From positions 806,001 through 870,000 of the forward strand of contig CM059191.1 in NCBI GenBank assembly GCA_030323885.1: a stretch of DNA of 64,000 nucleotides, written 5' to 3'. The notes beneath the pieces are model-generated. The model did no database searches and was not told the DNA's origin. It saw only the letters and a list, made by a program, of their open reading frames with translations. A program made the position numbers and the translations under genes. This DNA comes from Branchipolynoe longqiensis (lineage: Eukaryota; Annelida; Polychaeta; Phyllodocida; Polynoidae). Below, one piece after another: positions 20,674 to 32,240 of the stretch; the stretch's first letter is position 1, and each line of letters begins with the position of its first letter.

Positions 20674-21428
20674 CGGAAGTGACCGTAATCCACTGGCAGA
20701 CGATCATCATCACCGTCTCGAATGACGTCATAAACGTTCACAGAAGCGTCTTCGTAACGTTGCCAAGACTGTCTGAGTGGTGAAACTAAAGCAGGTACTT
20801 CATTTGGTGGTGTCCTATAATAATTATAAACGTCTCTGTTGACAAAGTGGCAGCTACGGTTACTATGGTAACCGTCCAAGATCGCTGCCTGTTCAGGGAT
20901 ATTGTTTGGGACGCCGCCATAGTTACGACTAGATACACTTTGTAGAACACAATTTGTCCTGGCTTCATCACTACGAACATTGCCGCCCTTAATTAGGTCA
21001 CTGCTAATTAGGTCAAGTTGCGGTGATAGATTTTCATAGACATTGCTGTTCTTCGGATGCGTTTTCATCGACTCCGAACTCTCAGTGACAACATCACTCC
21101 CGGCGCCTTTACCCACTGTATCCTCACTGGTGTCGCATTCACTCACACTGGAAGCCTCAATTATGGGTGACAACTGTTGCCATCGTGTCTCATCGGAATC
21201 GATCGGACAGTGTGACAACTCTCCGTCCAAGAATCTCACCGGTTCGGGGTGGGTGACCAGGTCATCCTCGTCCCCGTCGATGTGTATGTCGATGTCATTT
21301 GCACTATACACCAACGACTCCGTGTCAAAGTCCGAACTAATTGTCGAACTGCATCTCTCCGAGTTGTCCAGCGTGTCCGCATCGTCGCACTTCTCAAGCC
21401 AGCCCTGCAGGTCCTCAGTGGACCCCAT
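20674..21428 (-). CDS. candidate 5' coding exon, possibly exon 1 of the INTU-like gene
   Basis: A 755-bp minus-strand frame (251 codons plus two bases) starting at ATG 21428-21426 in a good context (GGCATGG), with an in-frame TAA upstream, so the ATG is the probable start. It ends at a plausible donor CG|GTGCGT. The peptide begins MGSTEDLQGWLEKCDDADT and is rich in Asp, Glu and Ser. It has no transmembrane segment, signal peptide or known domain. The composition is unlike the surrounding repeats and is typical of a disordered N-terminus. Strand and phase fit the INTU-like exon at 1360-2015 (two bases plus one make an Arg codon), and vertebrate INTU also begins with an acidic Ser-rich stretch before its EPEW motif. 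About 250 residues is long for that region, so another gene is possible. The 5' UTR is at most about 60 bp before a SINE begins. Confidence 0.55.
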
Positions 21429-21489
21429 GCCTCCACTCTTGTTCCGTAGACTGTAGCGAATGTAACGCGTTTAACTCATCATGAACACC

Positions 21490-21720
21490 ATCTACATTTT
21501 TTGGGGGGTATATTAGTTGATTAAGCAGGGGAATTTTGAATCACGGACAATTGGTCTTCATTATTCCACTGCTCCTTGCCATATCCTATTAATATCGAAT
21601 GCCAGGCTAGATATCGACAAGTATAAATCCTTACGTCATTAGTTTGACTAGGTTTCGAATCCCATGACGGGAGGTGGGCATCACCTCATTTGGCCATCTC
21701 GTCTAATTCATCAATCATGA
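21490..21720 (-). mobile_element. SINE S1, poly(G/C)-tail variant
   Basis: Antisense copy starting TTTTTTGGGGGGTATATTAG and TTGATTAAGCAGG, ending in a decayed tRNA head (GGTTTCGAATCCCATGAC, GGCCATCTCGTCTAATTC). It lies just upstream of the candidate exon 1. Confidence 0.7.
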
Positions 21721-21783
21721 TTGCCTAAGGAAGGATGCATCCATATTAATATGATTAGGCCATCCCCCACAGCAAGACACATA

Positions 21784-22041
21784 TGAGACTGTCTCAAAAG
21801 GTGCTAAGCAATATGGAACAAAACTTTGTCCATTGTAACGATCAACATACTATCTGCTGATGCATTTGCAGATAGAACTGATTTGTTTTCTTACAAGGTG
21901 TTTCATAATCCCAATAGAATACATATTGATTTGAAGCAAATGTCCTTGTGTTTTCAGTGTAACCGTTTTTGTGCTGTTTTGTGTCAATCGTTACAGTGGA
22001 CGAAAAAAGAAGAAGAGTTCTCACCTTTTGAGACAGGCTCA
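21784..22041 (+). mobile_element. TA-flanked TIR element, family B copy 2
   Basis: 258 bp, TA at 21782-21783 and 22042-22043. Ends TGAGACTGTCTCAAAAGGTG and CACCTTTTGAGACAGGCTCA. Confidence 0.85.
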
Positions 22042-22349
22042 TATACCTATATATAGGCACGATGCCTCAGTATTAGACAAGAGTCCTTGCATTATCATAA
22101 ATAAACATTGCAATAAAAACTAGATAAAGATATCGTGGAAAGGTATCTAAATATTAAACGGACATCAACCAAAAATCTGTGATTATAGAATCACATAAAA
22201 CCATTATGTTCAGCCACATTACCATCCTTCATACAAGTGTGCTGAAATATGCTGGGTGGTGTGCATTATGAGGTAAAGGTACTGTGTACATCTGTTGAGA
22301 GCTGATAACACTAACATTAAGTATTATAAGAGTGCTACCTGATGTCGAG

Positions 22350-22899
22350 ATAAAGCTGCATAGTCTGATGAAGCATCACATTTTCAAAACCACAACAATT
22401 ATCTACATTTGATTCTACATATCTAACTTATACCCCAGTCACACCAGAGCCAGCATTCGCCGCCAACCTCCTTACGCCCAAAAGGACGCCAACTTCCCAG
22501 CGTCCCATTCGATACATTGATTCAAATATGTGGTCGGCGCCGGGCGCGTAAGGAGGGCGCAATGAGGACGTTTTGACATCGCGAATCGATCGTAAGCGAA
22601 CGCAGACCTCGTGTGACTGGGGTATTAGATGCTCATGCATGTATTAAGCATTTGTCACCACATAGAAGGGAATACTGAGTCAATTTTATAGAACTTGTCA
22701 CCACAGAAGCCTATGGTGTCAGAGTTCTGGCGTGCTTGGCAAAACTAATTTGACATATTTACACTTCAACTATCTCAAAAGTTAGCTATTTAAAATAAGT
22801 TACTTCAAACTAAAGCAAGGTAGATCAAAACAACCAATTCAATATAATTATCTAAGAAAAATGACAGAAATTCAAAACCATCTGACTATGCAACTTTAA
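22350..22899 (+). mobile_element. TTAA-flanked TIR element, family A copy 3, interrupted
   Basis: Same family as 2724-3078. The left TTAA has changed to ATAA; the right TTAA is intact at 22896-22899. A second element (22431-22624) lies inside. Without that element and one TSD copy the length is 353 bp, as expected. The 81-bp array starts at its right end. Confidence 0.8.
22431..22624. mobile_element. 194-bp TIR element (family L) nested in family A
   Basis: Ends TACCCCAGTCACACCAGAG and its inverted partner CTCGTGTGACTGGGGTA. It is flanked by TTA on both sides (22428-22430, 22625-22627), a 3-bp duplication confirmed by comparison with the uninterrupted family A copies. A TTA/TAA target fits PIF/Harbinger-type transposition. 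The interior is GC-rich. Confidence 0.8.
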
Positions 22900-25800
22900 A
22901 TGTAGTATTACTTAATCCCAACGTGTGCTCTCCACGGAATCAGCTCAGAAATCAGCCTGTGTTAATACATGATACTTTAAATGTAGTATTACTTAACCCC
23001 AATGTGTGCTCTCCACGGAATCAGCTCAGAAATCAGCCTGTGTTAATACATGATACTTTAAATGTAGTATTACTTAACCCCAATGTGTGCTCTCCACGGA
23101 ATCAGCTCAGAAATCAGCCTGTGTTAATACATGATACTTTAAATGTAGTATTACTTAACCCCAATGTGTGCTCTCCACGGAATCAGCTCAGAAATCAGCC
23201 TGTGTTAATACATGATACTTTAAATGTAGTATTACTTAACCCCAATGTGTGCTCTCCACGGAATCAGCTCAGAAATCAGCCTGTGTTAATACATGATACT
23301 TTAAATGTAGTATTACTTAACCCCAATGTGTGCTCTCCACGGAATCAGCTCAGAAATCAGCCTGTGTTAATACATGATACTTTAAATGTAGTATTACTTA
23401 ACCCCAATGTGTGCTCTCCACGGAATCAGCTCAGAAATCAGCCTGTGTTAATACATGATACTTTAAATGTAGTATTACTTAACCCCAATGTGTGCTCTCC
23501 ACGGAATCAGCTCACAAAGCAGCCCATGTTAATACATGATACTTTAAATGTAGTATTACTTAATCCCAACGTGTGCTCTCCACGGAATCAGCTCACAAAG
23601 CAGCCCATGTTAATACATGATACTTTAAATGTAGTATTACTTAACCCCAATGTGTGCTCTCCACGGAATCAGCTCACAAAGCAGCCTGTGTTAATACATG
23701 ATACTTTAAATGTAGTATTACTTAATCCCAACGTGTGCTCTCCACGGAATCAGCTCAGAAAGCAGCCCATGTTAATACATGATACTTTAAATGTAGTATT
23801 ACTTAACCCCAATGTGTGCTCTCCACGGAATCAGCTCAGAAAGCAGCCCATGTTAATACATGATACTTTAAATGTAGTATTACTTAACCCCAATGTGTGC
23901 TCTCCACGGAATCAGCTCAGAAAGCAGCCCATGTTAATACATGATACTTTAAATGTAGTATTACTTAACCCCAATGTGTGCTCTCCACGGAATCAGCTCA
24001 GAAATCAGCCCATGTTAATACATGATACTTTAAATGTAGTATTACTTAATCCCAATGTGTGCTCTCCACGGAATCAGCTCAGAAAGCAGCCCATGTTAAT
24101 ACATGATACTTTAAATGTAGTATTACTTAACCCCAATGTGTGCTGTCCACGGAATCAGCTCAGAAAGCAGCCCATGTTAATACATGATACTTTAAATGTA
24201 GTATTACTTAACCCCAATGTGTGCTGTCCACGGAATCAGCTCAGAAATCAGCCCATGTTAATACATGATACTTTAAATGTAGTATTACTTAATCCCAATG
24301 TGTGCTCTCCACGGAATCAGCTCACAAAGCAGCCCATGTTAATACATGATACTTTAAATGTAGTATTACTTAACCCCAATGTGTGCTCTCCACGGAATCA
24401 GCTCAGAAAGCAGCCCATGTTAATACATGATACTTTAAATGTAGTATTACTTAATCCCAACGTGTACTGTCCACGGAATCAGCTCAGAAACCAGCCCATG
24501 TTAATACATGATACTTTAAATGTAGTATTACTTAACCCCAATGTGTGCTGTCCACGGAATCAGCTTAGAAAGCAGCCTGTGTTAATACATGATACTTTAA
24601 ATGTAGTATTACTTAACCCCAATGTGTGCTCTCCACGGAATCAGCTCACAAAGCAGCCCATGTTAATACATGATACTTTAAATGTAGCATTACTTAACCC
24701 CAATGTGTGCTCTCCACGGAATCAGCTCAGAAACCAGCCCATGTTAATACATGATACTTTAAATGTAGTATTACTTAATCCCAATGTGTGCTCTCCACGG
24801 AATCAGCTCACAAAGCAGCCCATGTTAATACATGATACTTTAAATGTAGTATTACTTAACCCCAATGTGTGCTCTCCACGGAATCAGCTCAGAAAGCAGC
24901 CCATGTTAATACATGATACTTTAAATGTAGTATTACTTAATCCCAACGTGTGCTGTCCACGGAATCAGCTCAGAAACCAGCCCATGTTAATACATGATAC
25001 TTTAAATGTAGTATTACTTAACCCCAATGTGTGCTGTCCACGGAATCAGCTCAGAAAGCAGCCTGTGTTAATACATGATACTTTAAATGTAGTATTACTT
25101 AACCCCAACGTGTGCTCTCCACGGAATCAGCTCAGAAATCAGCCCATGTTAATACATGATACTTTAAATGTAGTATTACTTAACCCCAACGTGTGCTCTC
25201 CACGGAATCAGCTCAGAAAGCAGCCTGTGTTAATACATGATACTTTAAATGTAGTATTACTTAATCCCAACGTGTGCTCTCCACGGAATCAGCTCACAAA
25301 GCAGCCTGTGTTAATACATGATACTTTAAATGTAGTATTACTAATCCCAACGTGTGCTCTCCACGGAATCAGCTCAGAAATCAGCCCATGTTAATACATG
25401 ATACTTTAAATGTAGTATTACTTAATCCCAACGTGTGCTGTCCACGGAATCAGCTCAGAAAGCAGCCTGTGTTAATACATGATACTTTAAATGTAGTATT
25501 ACTTAATCCCAACGTGTGCTGTCCACGGAATCAGCTCACAGAGCAGCCTGTGTTAATACATGATACTTTAAATGTAGTATTACTTAACCCCAACGTGTGC
25601 TCTCCACGGAATCAGCTCAGAAAGCAGCCCATGTTAATACATGATACTTTAAATGTAGTATTACTTAACCCCAACGTGTGCTCTCCACGGAATCAGCTCA
25701 GAAAGCAGCCTGTGTTAATACATGATACTTTAAATGTAGTATTACTTAACCCCAACGTGTGCTGTCCACGGAATCAGCTCAGAAACCAGCCCATGTTAAT

Positions 25801-26943
25801 ACATGATACTTTAAATGTAGTATTACTTAACCCCAATGTGTGCTCTCCACGGAATCAGCTCAGAAAGCAGCCTGTGTTAATACATGATACTTTAAATGTA
25901 GTATTACTTAACCCCAACGTGTGCTCTCCACGGAATCAGCTCAGAAACCAGCCCATGTTAATACATGATACTTTAAATGTAGTATTACTTAATCCCAACG
26001 TGTGCTGTCCACGGAATCAGCTCAGAAAGCAGCCCATGTTAATACATGATACTTTAAATGTAGTATTACTTAACCCCAACGTGTGCTCTCCACGGAATCA
26101 GCTCAGAAAGCAGCCCATGTTAATACATGATACTTTAAATGTAGTATTACTTAATCCCAACGTGTGCTCTCCACGGAATCAGCTCAGAAATCAGCCCATG
26201 TTAATACATGATACTTTAAATGTAGTATTACTTAATCCCAACGTGTGCTCTCCACGGAATCAGCTCAGAAAGCAGCCCATGTTAATACATGATACTTTAA
26301 ATGTAGTATTACTTAATCCCAACGTGTGCTCTCCACGGAATCAGCTCAGAAACCAGCCCATGTTAATACATGATACTTTAAATGTAGTATTACTTAATCC
26401 CAACGTGTGCTCTCCACGGAATCAGCTCAGAAACCAGCCCATGTTAATACATGATACTTTAAATGTAGTATTACTTAACCCCAACGTGTGCTCTCCACGG
26501 AATCAGCTCAGAAACCAGCCCATGTTAATACATGATACTTTAAATGTAGTATTACTTAATCCCAACGTGTGCTGTCCACGGAATCAGCTCAGAAAGCAGC
26601 CTGTGTTAATACATGATACTTTAAATGTAGTATTACTTAATCCCAACGTCTGCTGTCCACGGAATCAGCTCAGAAACCAGCCCATGTTAATACATGATAC
26701 TTTAAATGTAGTATTACTTAATCCCAATGTGTGCTCTCCACGGAATCAGCTCAGAAACCAGCCCATGTTAATACATGATACTTTAAATGTAGTATTACTT
26801 AACCCCAACATGTGCTCTCCACGGAATCAGCTCAGAAACCAGCCCATGTTAATACATGATACTTTAAATGTAGTATTACTTAATCCCAACGTGTGCTGTC
26901 CACGGAATCAGCTCAGAAATCAGCCAATGTTAATACATGATAC
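22895..26943 (+). repeat. 81-bp satellite array, 50 units
   Basis: The unit runs TTTAAATGTAGTATTACTTA, then ACCCCAATGTGTGCTCTCCA, CGGAATCAGCTCAGAAATCA and GCCTGTGTTAATACATGATA plus C. The array is 4049 bp with a single 1-bp deletion (near 25341), giving 50 units. Because 81 is a multiple of three with no stop in one frame, it shows an apparent 823-codon frame. That frame has no ATG start, is broken by the deletion and shows no selection for amino acids, so I do not call it coding. The first seven units are identical; later ones are mosaics of about six variable positions. Confidence 0.95.
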
Positions 26944-27384
26944 CTTCAGGACTAACATGTTTGTGAAAAACAACCCAGTATACAATCAAACTCAATGGAT
27001 AATCTCTCAAACACAACTGATCCAACACCGCTACATACATGATCCTCTCCCAATATCTTTTTTCAAAAGGCTAGTTTAGAAATGTGTAGTAAATGAGATT
27101 AATTCAATCGGAGAGACAAAAAGTTACAACAATTTCAGGAACTGGTTAAGAACCAGCCATAATAATAATTTATTTATTTATTTAAAGTTGCAGAACGCTT
27201 TAAAAACAGAGTCTATAATGATAAGCCATACTGATAGTCATGGTGCAAACACTATGTTTGCAGAATTCTATATTAAACCTGAATTTTCTGTGACTTTCTG
27301 ACGGTGATAAGCCTATGAGAGAATTTTCCCATTTTCGTGGAAATCTACTCCTTGCTAATTTTGTTATTTGAGGGAGGGGCGTAA
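26944..27384. other. unassigned AT-rich DNA
   Basis: Follows the satellite. An ATTTATTTATTT stretch lies near 27170. No gene or repeat family recognised. Confidence 0.4.
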
Positions 27385-27491
27385 CATTAGGCCATAACAA
27401 CATCTAAGGTCATATTAGGATGGTCAACCACTTGCATAAGCGATTCATACTGACCAACTGTTGTCGTACGCCGATATCCCTTGCATTTTGT

Positions 27492-27867
27492 GATATGAGG
27501 GATGAACGTGGTCTCCGGGAAAAAAAGCGGAAATGCAGATATTGCCATAGGTTTAGCATTGTCAGGGAATGGTGGAAAAATACATGCTGGGTGGTGTGCC
27601 GGAAGTCAGGTCTCAACTAGCCTTGTTGTGATTGCATTATCGCCCATATCTAACAGTTTCTTGCTTAGGTTTTATGTTCTAACTACATCTAAGGTCATAT
27701 AAGAACAGGATTCGAACCACCCAACTGTTGTCATATACATCCCATCTTTTGGAAAAATGCTTAACGTTAATCGGTGGATATAAGAAATCCCAGAAATCCG
27801 CGAAACCGTGGAGGTCTTTCATCTGTGGATCGATCTGTGGAGGTGGTCAGTTAGAGAGGTTTTACTG
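27492..27867. mobile_element. remnants of family G and family D elements with SINE tail fragments
   Basis: GATATGAGGGATGAACGTGG (27492) and AAATCCCAGAAATCCGCG with GTCTTTCATC (about 27786-27823) match the two halves of the family G element at 28435-28698. A SINE S1 tail fragment (ACTACATCTAAGGTCATATA, about 27680) lies between them, and another is at 27392-27425. GGTGGTCAGTTAGAGAGGTT then TTACTG (27842-27867) is a family D right end next to TA. Confidence 0.55.
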
Positions 27868-28126
27868 TATATAAGACCAAAAGAAGCCCTATTCACTGGC
27901 GATACGCGTGAATAGGTACAGCTGCCCCAGTCACGTTAGCCCACCTTTAATTTGCACCCGTGCATATCCAAGACCACGTGACAATGTCAGCTGCCCTGCC
28001 CCCGGCTGAAGCACCACCTACAAAAGGCAACGCTGCATCTACTCACAAACAATGCACAGCTTTAACCAAACCGACGGCTGTCGACGTAGACAGGGTGAAT
28101 TTAATTCTGCTCTCAATGGCAGCCGA

Positions 28127-28354
28127 GTTAACCCTTTGGGTTCAGGAGCACCTGGATATGCCGGCGGGTTTAGCACGCTTAGTCTGGGCGCGCCTGAATG
28201 CACCTGCAATCGGGTAGCACTGTATTGCTGATATGATCTACAAATTATCATGGAAAACATATCTAGAAAAGCAATTCAATTGCAGGCACACCAGGATTGT
28301 AAGCGCGTTGAACTTGCGGGCGCACCCGGGTGCTCCCGTCCCCAAAGGGTTAAC
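28127..28354. mobile_element. GC-rich TIR element, family F
   Basis: About 228 bp bounded by GTTAACCCTTTGGG and CCCAAAGGGTTAAC. Inward, GGAGCACCTGG and CCGGGTGCTCC continue the inverted repeat. The ORF across it is incidental. Confidence 0.7.
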
Positions 28355-28434
28355 CGGTTTGATTCCTAATCCTAACAATCGGTCAAAGACCCAAAAAAAG
28401 AGGCCAAAACCTTGAGTTAAATCCAACCAATTAA

Positions 28435-28698
28435 TATATCAGGGATGAAAGTGGTCTCTGACAAAAAAAGCGGAAATGCGGAAATTCTCTGAGCCTTCTT
28501 AGCATTGGGTGGGAATCACTGACAATTTCCGGAAGTCAGGTCTCATACATATTGGGGATAGGCTGACAGTGCTGCGACATTTGAAGCATGTATTAGTGTA
28601 TTTAGTATACAGTGATAGTGCTGCGGTATTTCAAAAAGGGCATACAGGAGAAATCCCGGAAATCCGGAAAATCGCGGACATCTTTCATCCTTGATATA
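28435..28698. mobile_element. TIR element, family G
   Basis: 264 bp with inverted ends TATATCAGGGATGAAAG and CTTTCATCCTTGATATA. The interior is shared with the broken copy at 27492-27830 (AAAAAAAGCGGAAATGC). Confidence 0.65.
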
Positions 28699-28983
28699 TG
28701 AACCAACTGACCTAGATTTTACACAGACCGACTGTTCGATGTGAGCTGTGCAAATTGGGTCTCAGTGTGCTGTGTCCCCAGTCAGAATTACGCGAATAGA
28801 GGTGCAGCCAAACCATACCAAATGCCGACAAACTCCCGACAGTCGACAGCAGTCTGACCAGAGACAAGTTGACATAATCGGCCCAGTTAACGGCACCCAT
28901 TAGACTACACAGCCACTGGCCACTTTAAGATTACAACAGACAGGGAGGCAACTGGTGACAAATGATCAGTGAGCCAGCACATA

Positions 28984-29566
28984 GATGGGTCATTCTCTAA
29001 AACTGGGCACAAAAGTGTGACATGGAAACCAAAAGTGAAAACCTTCCAAATAATAGCAAAGATCCTTCCAAATAATAGCCTAATCCAATGTCCTATGAAG
29101 GTTTGCATCTTGTGGATAGGTCAGAGTTGAAAAAAATGAATTTCACATTTTGAATTAGATCTTATACAAATTTAGCAATACATTAATATCACTCGTGTAA
29201 CATGAAAATCAAAGACACATCCAGAACCTCATTTTAACATATACAACATAGTCAAACAAGATTTTATTGATTACTGTTAAGCAGACATGGTTATGACTTA
29301 CAAGAAAAAAGTTGAAAAATAAGTTGAAAAAAAGTTTGGCTGTGTCAATGTGTGAATTTTCACATTTTCACTCTAGCGCAAAATCATGCAAATATAATTT
29401 TGATATCTTATGTGGGATAAATTCAATACATTTAGAACTGCTAACCTACCTAATAGACAGGCTACACTAATTATTTGACTTGCTATCAATAAAACAAAGA
29501 CTTAATTATCAGCATCGTAACATGGAGACCAAATATGTGGTGCCCAGTTTTGGAGAATGACCCAGC
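28984..29566. mobile_element. TA-flanked TIR element, family H copy 1
   Basis: 583 bp between TA dinucleotides. Ends GATGGGTCATTCTCTAAAAC then TGGGCAC, inverted at the right as GTGCCCAGTTTTGGAGAATG then ACCCAGC. Probable non-autonomous Tc1/mariner-type element. Confidence 0.75.
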
Positions 29567-29769
29567 TATATAGTACAGAACAGAGCACACACACATGCCA
29601 GATATAGTACACAGCACAGTGCACATCTATACCACATCACAGTGCACATCTACATGACTGGTACAGTAGTAACAGTACACAGCTACACTACACTGCACAC
29701 CCATACGAATGGTACAGTGTACCACCATGTGAGAGTATACTCCATACCTACATGTCAGTAGCTTTTTTA

Positions 29770-29960
29770 GAATTGTATTTTCCCCGCTACCCAGCCTAGT
29801 ACTCGGCATTGCTATGATAGGTCGACTGAACTTGGTTCAATACCAGAATACTGTGACTGGGAAGGCAGTGGGGGCCATGCTGCTAACTGCATGGTATCCA
29901 AGTGGGGCAACACTATAAAATCCCTATTATAGTGCGCTACCACAGATGGTATGCAGGTAT
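29770..29960 (+). mobile_element. SINE S1 fragment, sense
   Basis: Body sequence CCTAGTACTCGGCATTGC, AAGTGGGGCAACACTATAAA and TAGTGCGC, without the tRNA head or 3' tail. Confidence 0.6.
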
Positions 29961-29973
29961 TGCCGGTATAGCA

Positions 29974-30059
29974 ATACCTCAGGGAGTTTGACGCCCCTGC
30001 CCTGCAGAGTTGTAAACCACTGCCTGTTGGTACAGGTTCTTGACAGAACCGAAGGCTAA
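29974..30059 (+). mobile_element. LINE 3' fragment, left half
   Basis: CAATACCTCAGGGAGTTTGA through CAGAACCGAAGGCTAA matches 33392-33478, the start of the LINE remnant there. Interrupted at 30060 by a TIR element. Confidence 0.65.
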
Positions 30060-30329
30060 TGCCAAGTACACACCTTCCGTATACGATTCGTGCACTAAAA
30101 CTCGCGACTCGACCCGACCCGCTTAAAACTGAAAACGGGCCGATTCATTTTTCGAATCGCGAATCGCAATCGGCCCGTTTTAGCCCTAAAACTGGAGTTT
30201 TTAGTCGGGAATCGCAATCGCTAGGTGTGCGCGGGAAGCGCACACCTAGTGATTTTTGTGCGCGAAACGGGCAGTTTTAGATCGTATACGGTAGGTGGGT
30301 GCGCACAAACGGTAGGTGTGTACCTGGCA
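30060..30329. mobile_element. 270-bp TIR element (family K) inserted in the LINE fragment
   Basis: Ends TGCCAAGTACACACCTTCCG and its inverted partner GGTGTGTACCTGGCA. The interior has further inverted stretches (CGTATACGAT, AGATCGTATACGG). The uninterrupted LINE sequence at about 33475 shows a TAA at the insertion point. Here TAA lies left and TTA right, so a 3-bp target with one change is likely. Confidence 0.75.
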
Positions 30330-30485
30330 TTAGGGAGCAAACCCTAAACAGAAAACCACTTCAACACTTTTGCAGGCAGCTTTCATGAAATGTACAACTG
30401 CATGAGCGGCAGTCAAGTAATGAAAGCAGTCTTTGTTGCATCGCGACTGACAGCATGATGATGATGACCACAAATCGGTGCCCGC
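30330..30485 (+). mobile_element. LINE 3' fragment, right half
   Basis: AGGGAGCAAACCCTAAACAG, then CACTTCAACACTTTTGCAGG, and the 3' end GGCAGTCAAGTAATGAAAGC with a GATGATGATGA tail. All match the LINE at 33395-34530, with the RT part deleted. Confidence 0.65.
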
Positions 30486-30703
30486 CCTGACAGAACATTA
30501 GATGTTGCTAGGACATAACAGTTTAACACCATAAAACTAAACCCCCAAATTCCCAGGACATGGTTATACGAGGAGGTATCTTTCCCAGACAAAGATATCT
30601 AGGAAGAAAATAATAGCACAAAAGATAATGATCCTACTCCAACGTTTACATCGGGTGGTATCCAATATTTCCACATTGCCACCACTCTGGTGGTGCAATA
30701 CAG

Positions 30704-30772
30704 TCGAGCTGGTTGGTTGGTTGTTGGAGTTTTACGTCCTGGCAACAATTAAGGTCATATCAGGACGGGTAC
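30704..30772 (-). mobile_element. SINE S1 3'-end fragment
   Basis: GGTTGGTTGGTTGTTGGAGT then TTTACGTCCTGGCAAC and AAGGTCATATCAGGACGGGT. Confidence 0.65.
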
Positions 30773-30954
30773 AGTCGAGTAGCCGCCACTATAAACTGTA
30801 GTAGTCATCGATAGTTGACGGGTAAGCAAAGCAGCCATCAACTGAGAACATATCCACGTTGACATCCACAGGCAATATGAGAGCGACTGAGTGTATGAGT
30901 AGATTGACACGAGGTGCTCGAGGAGAAATACCACGTGTACTGGACTGCTAAACA

Positions 30955-32240
30955 AATTGCAGTAAATGTATGCTGGTTGAGTTGCTCTTCCAAGTGTGTG
31001 TACATGAAGCAGTAGCCATCACAGCCTACTATCGCTATTGCTTTATATGTTGCAGTAAATCCATGCAGGCTGCGTTATTATTCCGATGTGTGTACATGAA
31101 GCAGTAGCCATCACAGCCTACTATCGCTATTGCTTTACATGTTGCAGTAAATCCATGCAGGCTGCATTATTATTCCGAGAGTGTGTGTACATGAAGCAGT
31201 AGCCATCACACCCTAGTACCACTACTGCCCTACATGTTGCAGTAAATCCATATAACTTCGATAGTGTATCTGTAACGGTATCCAACACATCTGGACTTTT
31301 GTGGGTACACATACCACTATTATCTATAACATTACAGTAAATCTAAGGAGGTTACATCAGTATTAATATTCTGATAATGTATACATTAGCAGTCGCCATC
31401 ATATCCATATTTCTGTGTGTTGAAGCATCACTACTGCCTTACACAGTGCAATAAATCCATGTACGTTGTGTTATTTACGCTGTAGTATATAATGTAACAA
31501 TGGCCATCCCATCCACTCATGCCTTATGCACTGCAATAAATCCATGTATGTTGCATTATTTACGCTGATAGTAGATAATGTAACAATGGCCATTACATCC
31601 ACTACTGCCTTACGCAGTGCAATAAATCCATGTACGTTGAGTTATTTACGCTGATAGTATATAATGTAACAATGGCCATCACATCCACTACTGCCATACG
31701 CAGTGCAATAAATCCATGTACGTTGAGTTATTTACGCTGATAGTATATAATGTAACAATGGCCATCACATCCACTACTGCCATACGCAGTGTAATAAATC
31801 CATGTACGTTGAGTTATTTACGCTGATAGTATATAATGTAACAATGGCCATCACATCCACTACTGCCATACGCAGTGTAATAAATCCATGTACGTTGAGT
31901 TATTTACACTAATAGTATATAATGTAACAATGGTCATCACATCCACTCCTGCCTTATGCAGTGCAATAAATCCACGTGGGTTGTATCTGACAGTGTGTAC
32001 ATGAAGCGGTAACCATCATATCCCAGTATCATTACTGGTACTGCTTCGCATGTTGCAGTTGATCCATGCAAGTTGCGTAATTCCTCTGACAGTGTGTGTG
32101 TGTACATGAAGCAGAATCCATCACACTCGCGCTTCCGTATGCACACTAACCGCTACTACCTTACATGCTGCAGTGAATCCATGCAGGTTGTGCTATTACA
32201 GCGTGTGTACATATGGCAGTAGCCATCACAGCTACCGTCA
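30955..32240 (+). repeat. tandem array of related units of about 86-95 bp
   Basis: Central units (31451-31966, six steps of 85-86 bp) share ATAAATCCATGTACGTTGAG, TTATTTACGCTGATAGTATA and AATGGCCATCACATCCACTA. Outer units on both sides are more diverged and about 95 bp (TGTACATGAAGCAGTAGCC, TTGCAGTAAATCCATGCAGG). Homogeneous centre with diverged edges. Confidence 0.85.

Noticed and set aside
22923..25394. An 823-codon open frame
   Set aside because: It is the 81-bp satellite read in its one stop-free frame. It starts with GTG, is broken by a 1-bp deletion near 25341, and variants change residues freely.
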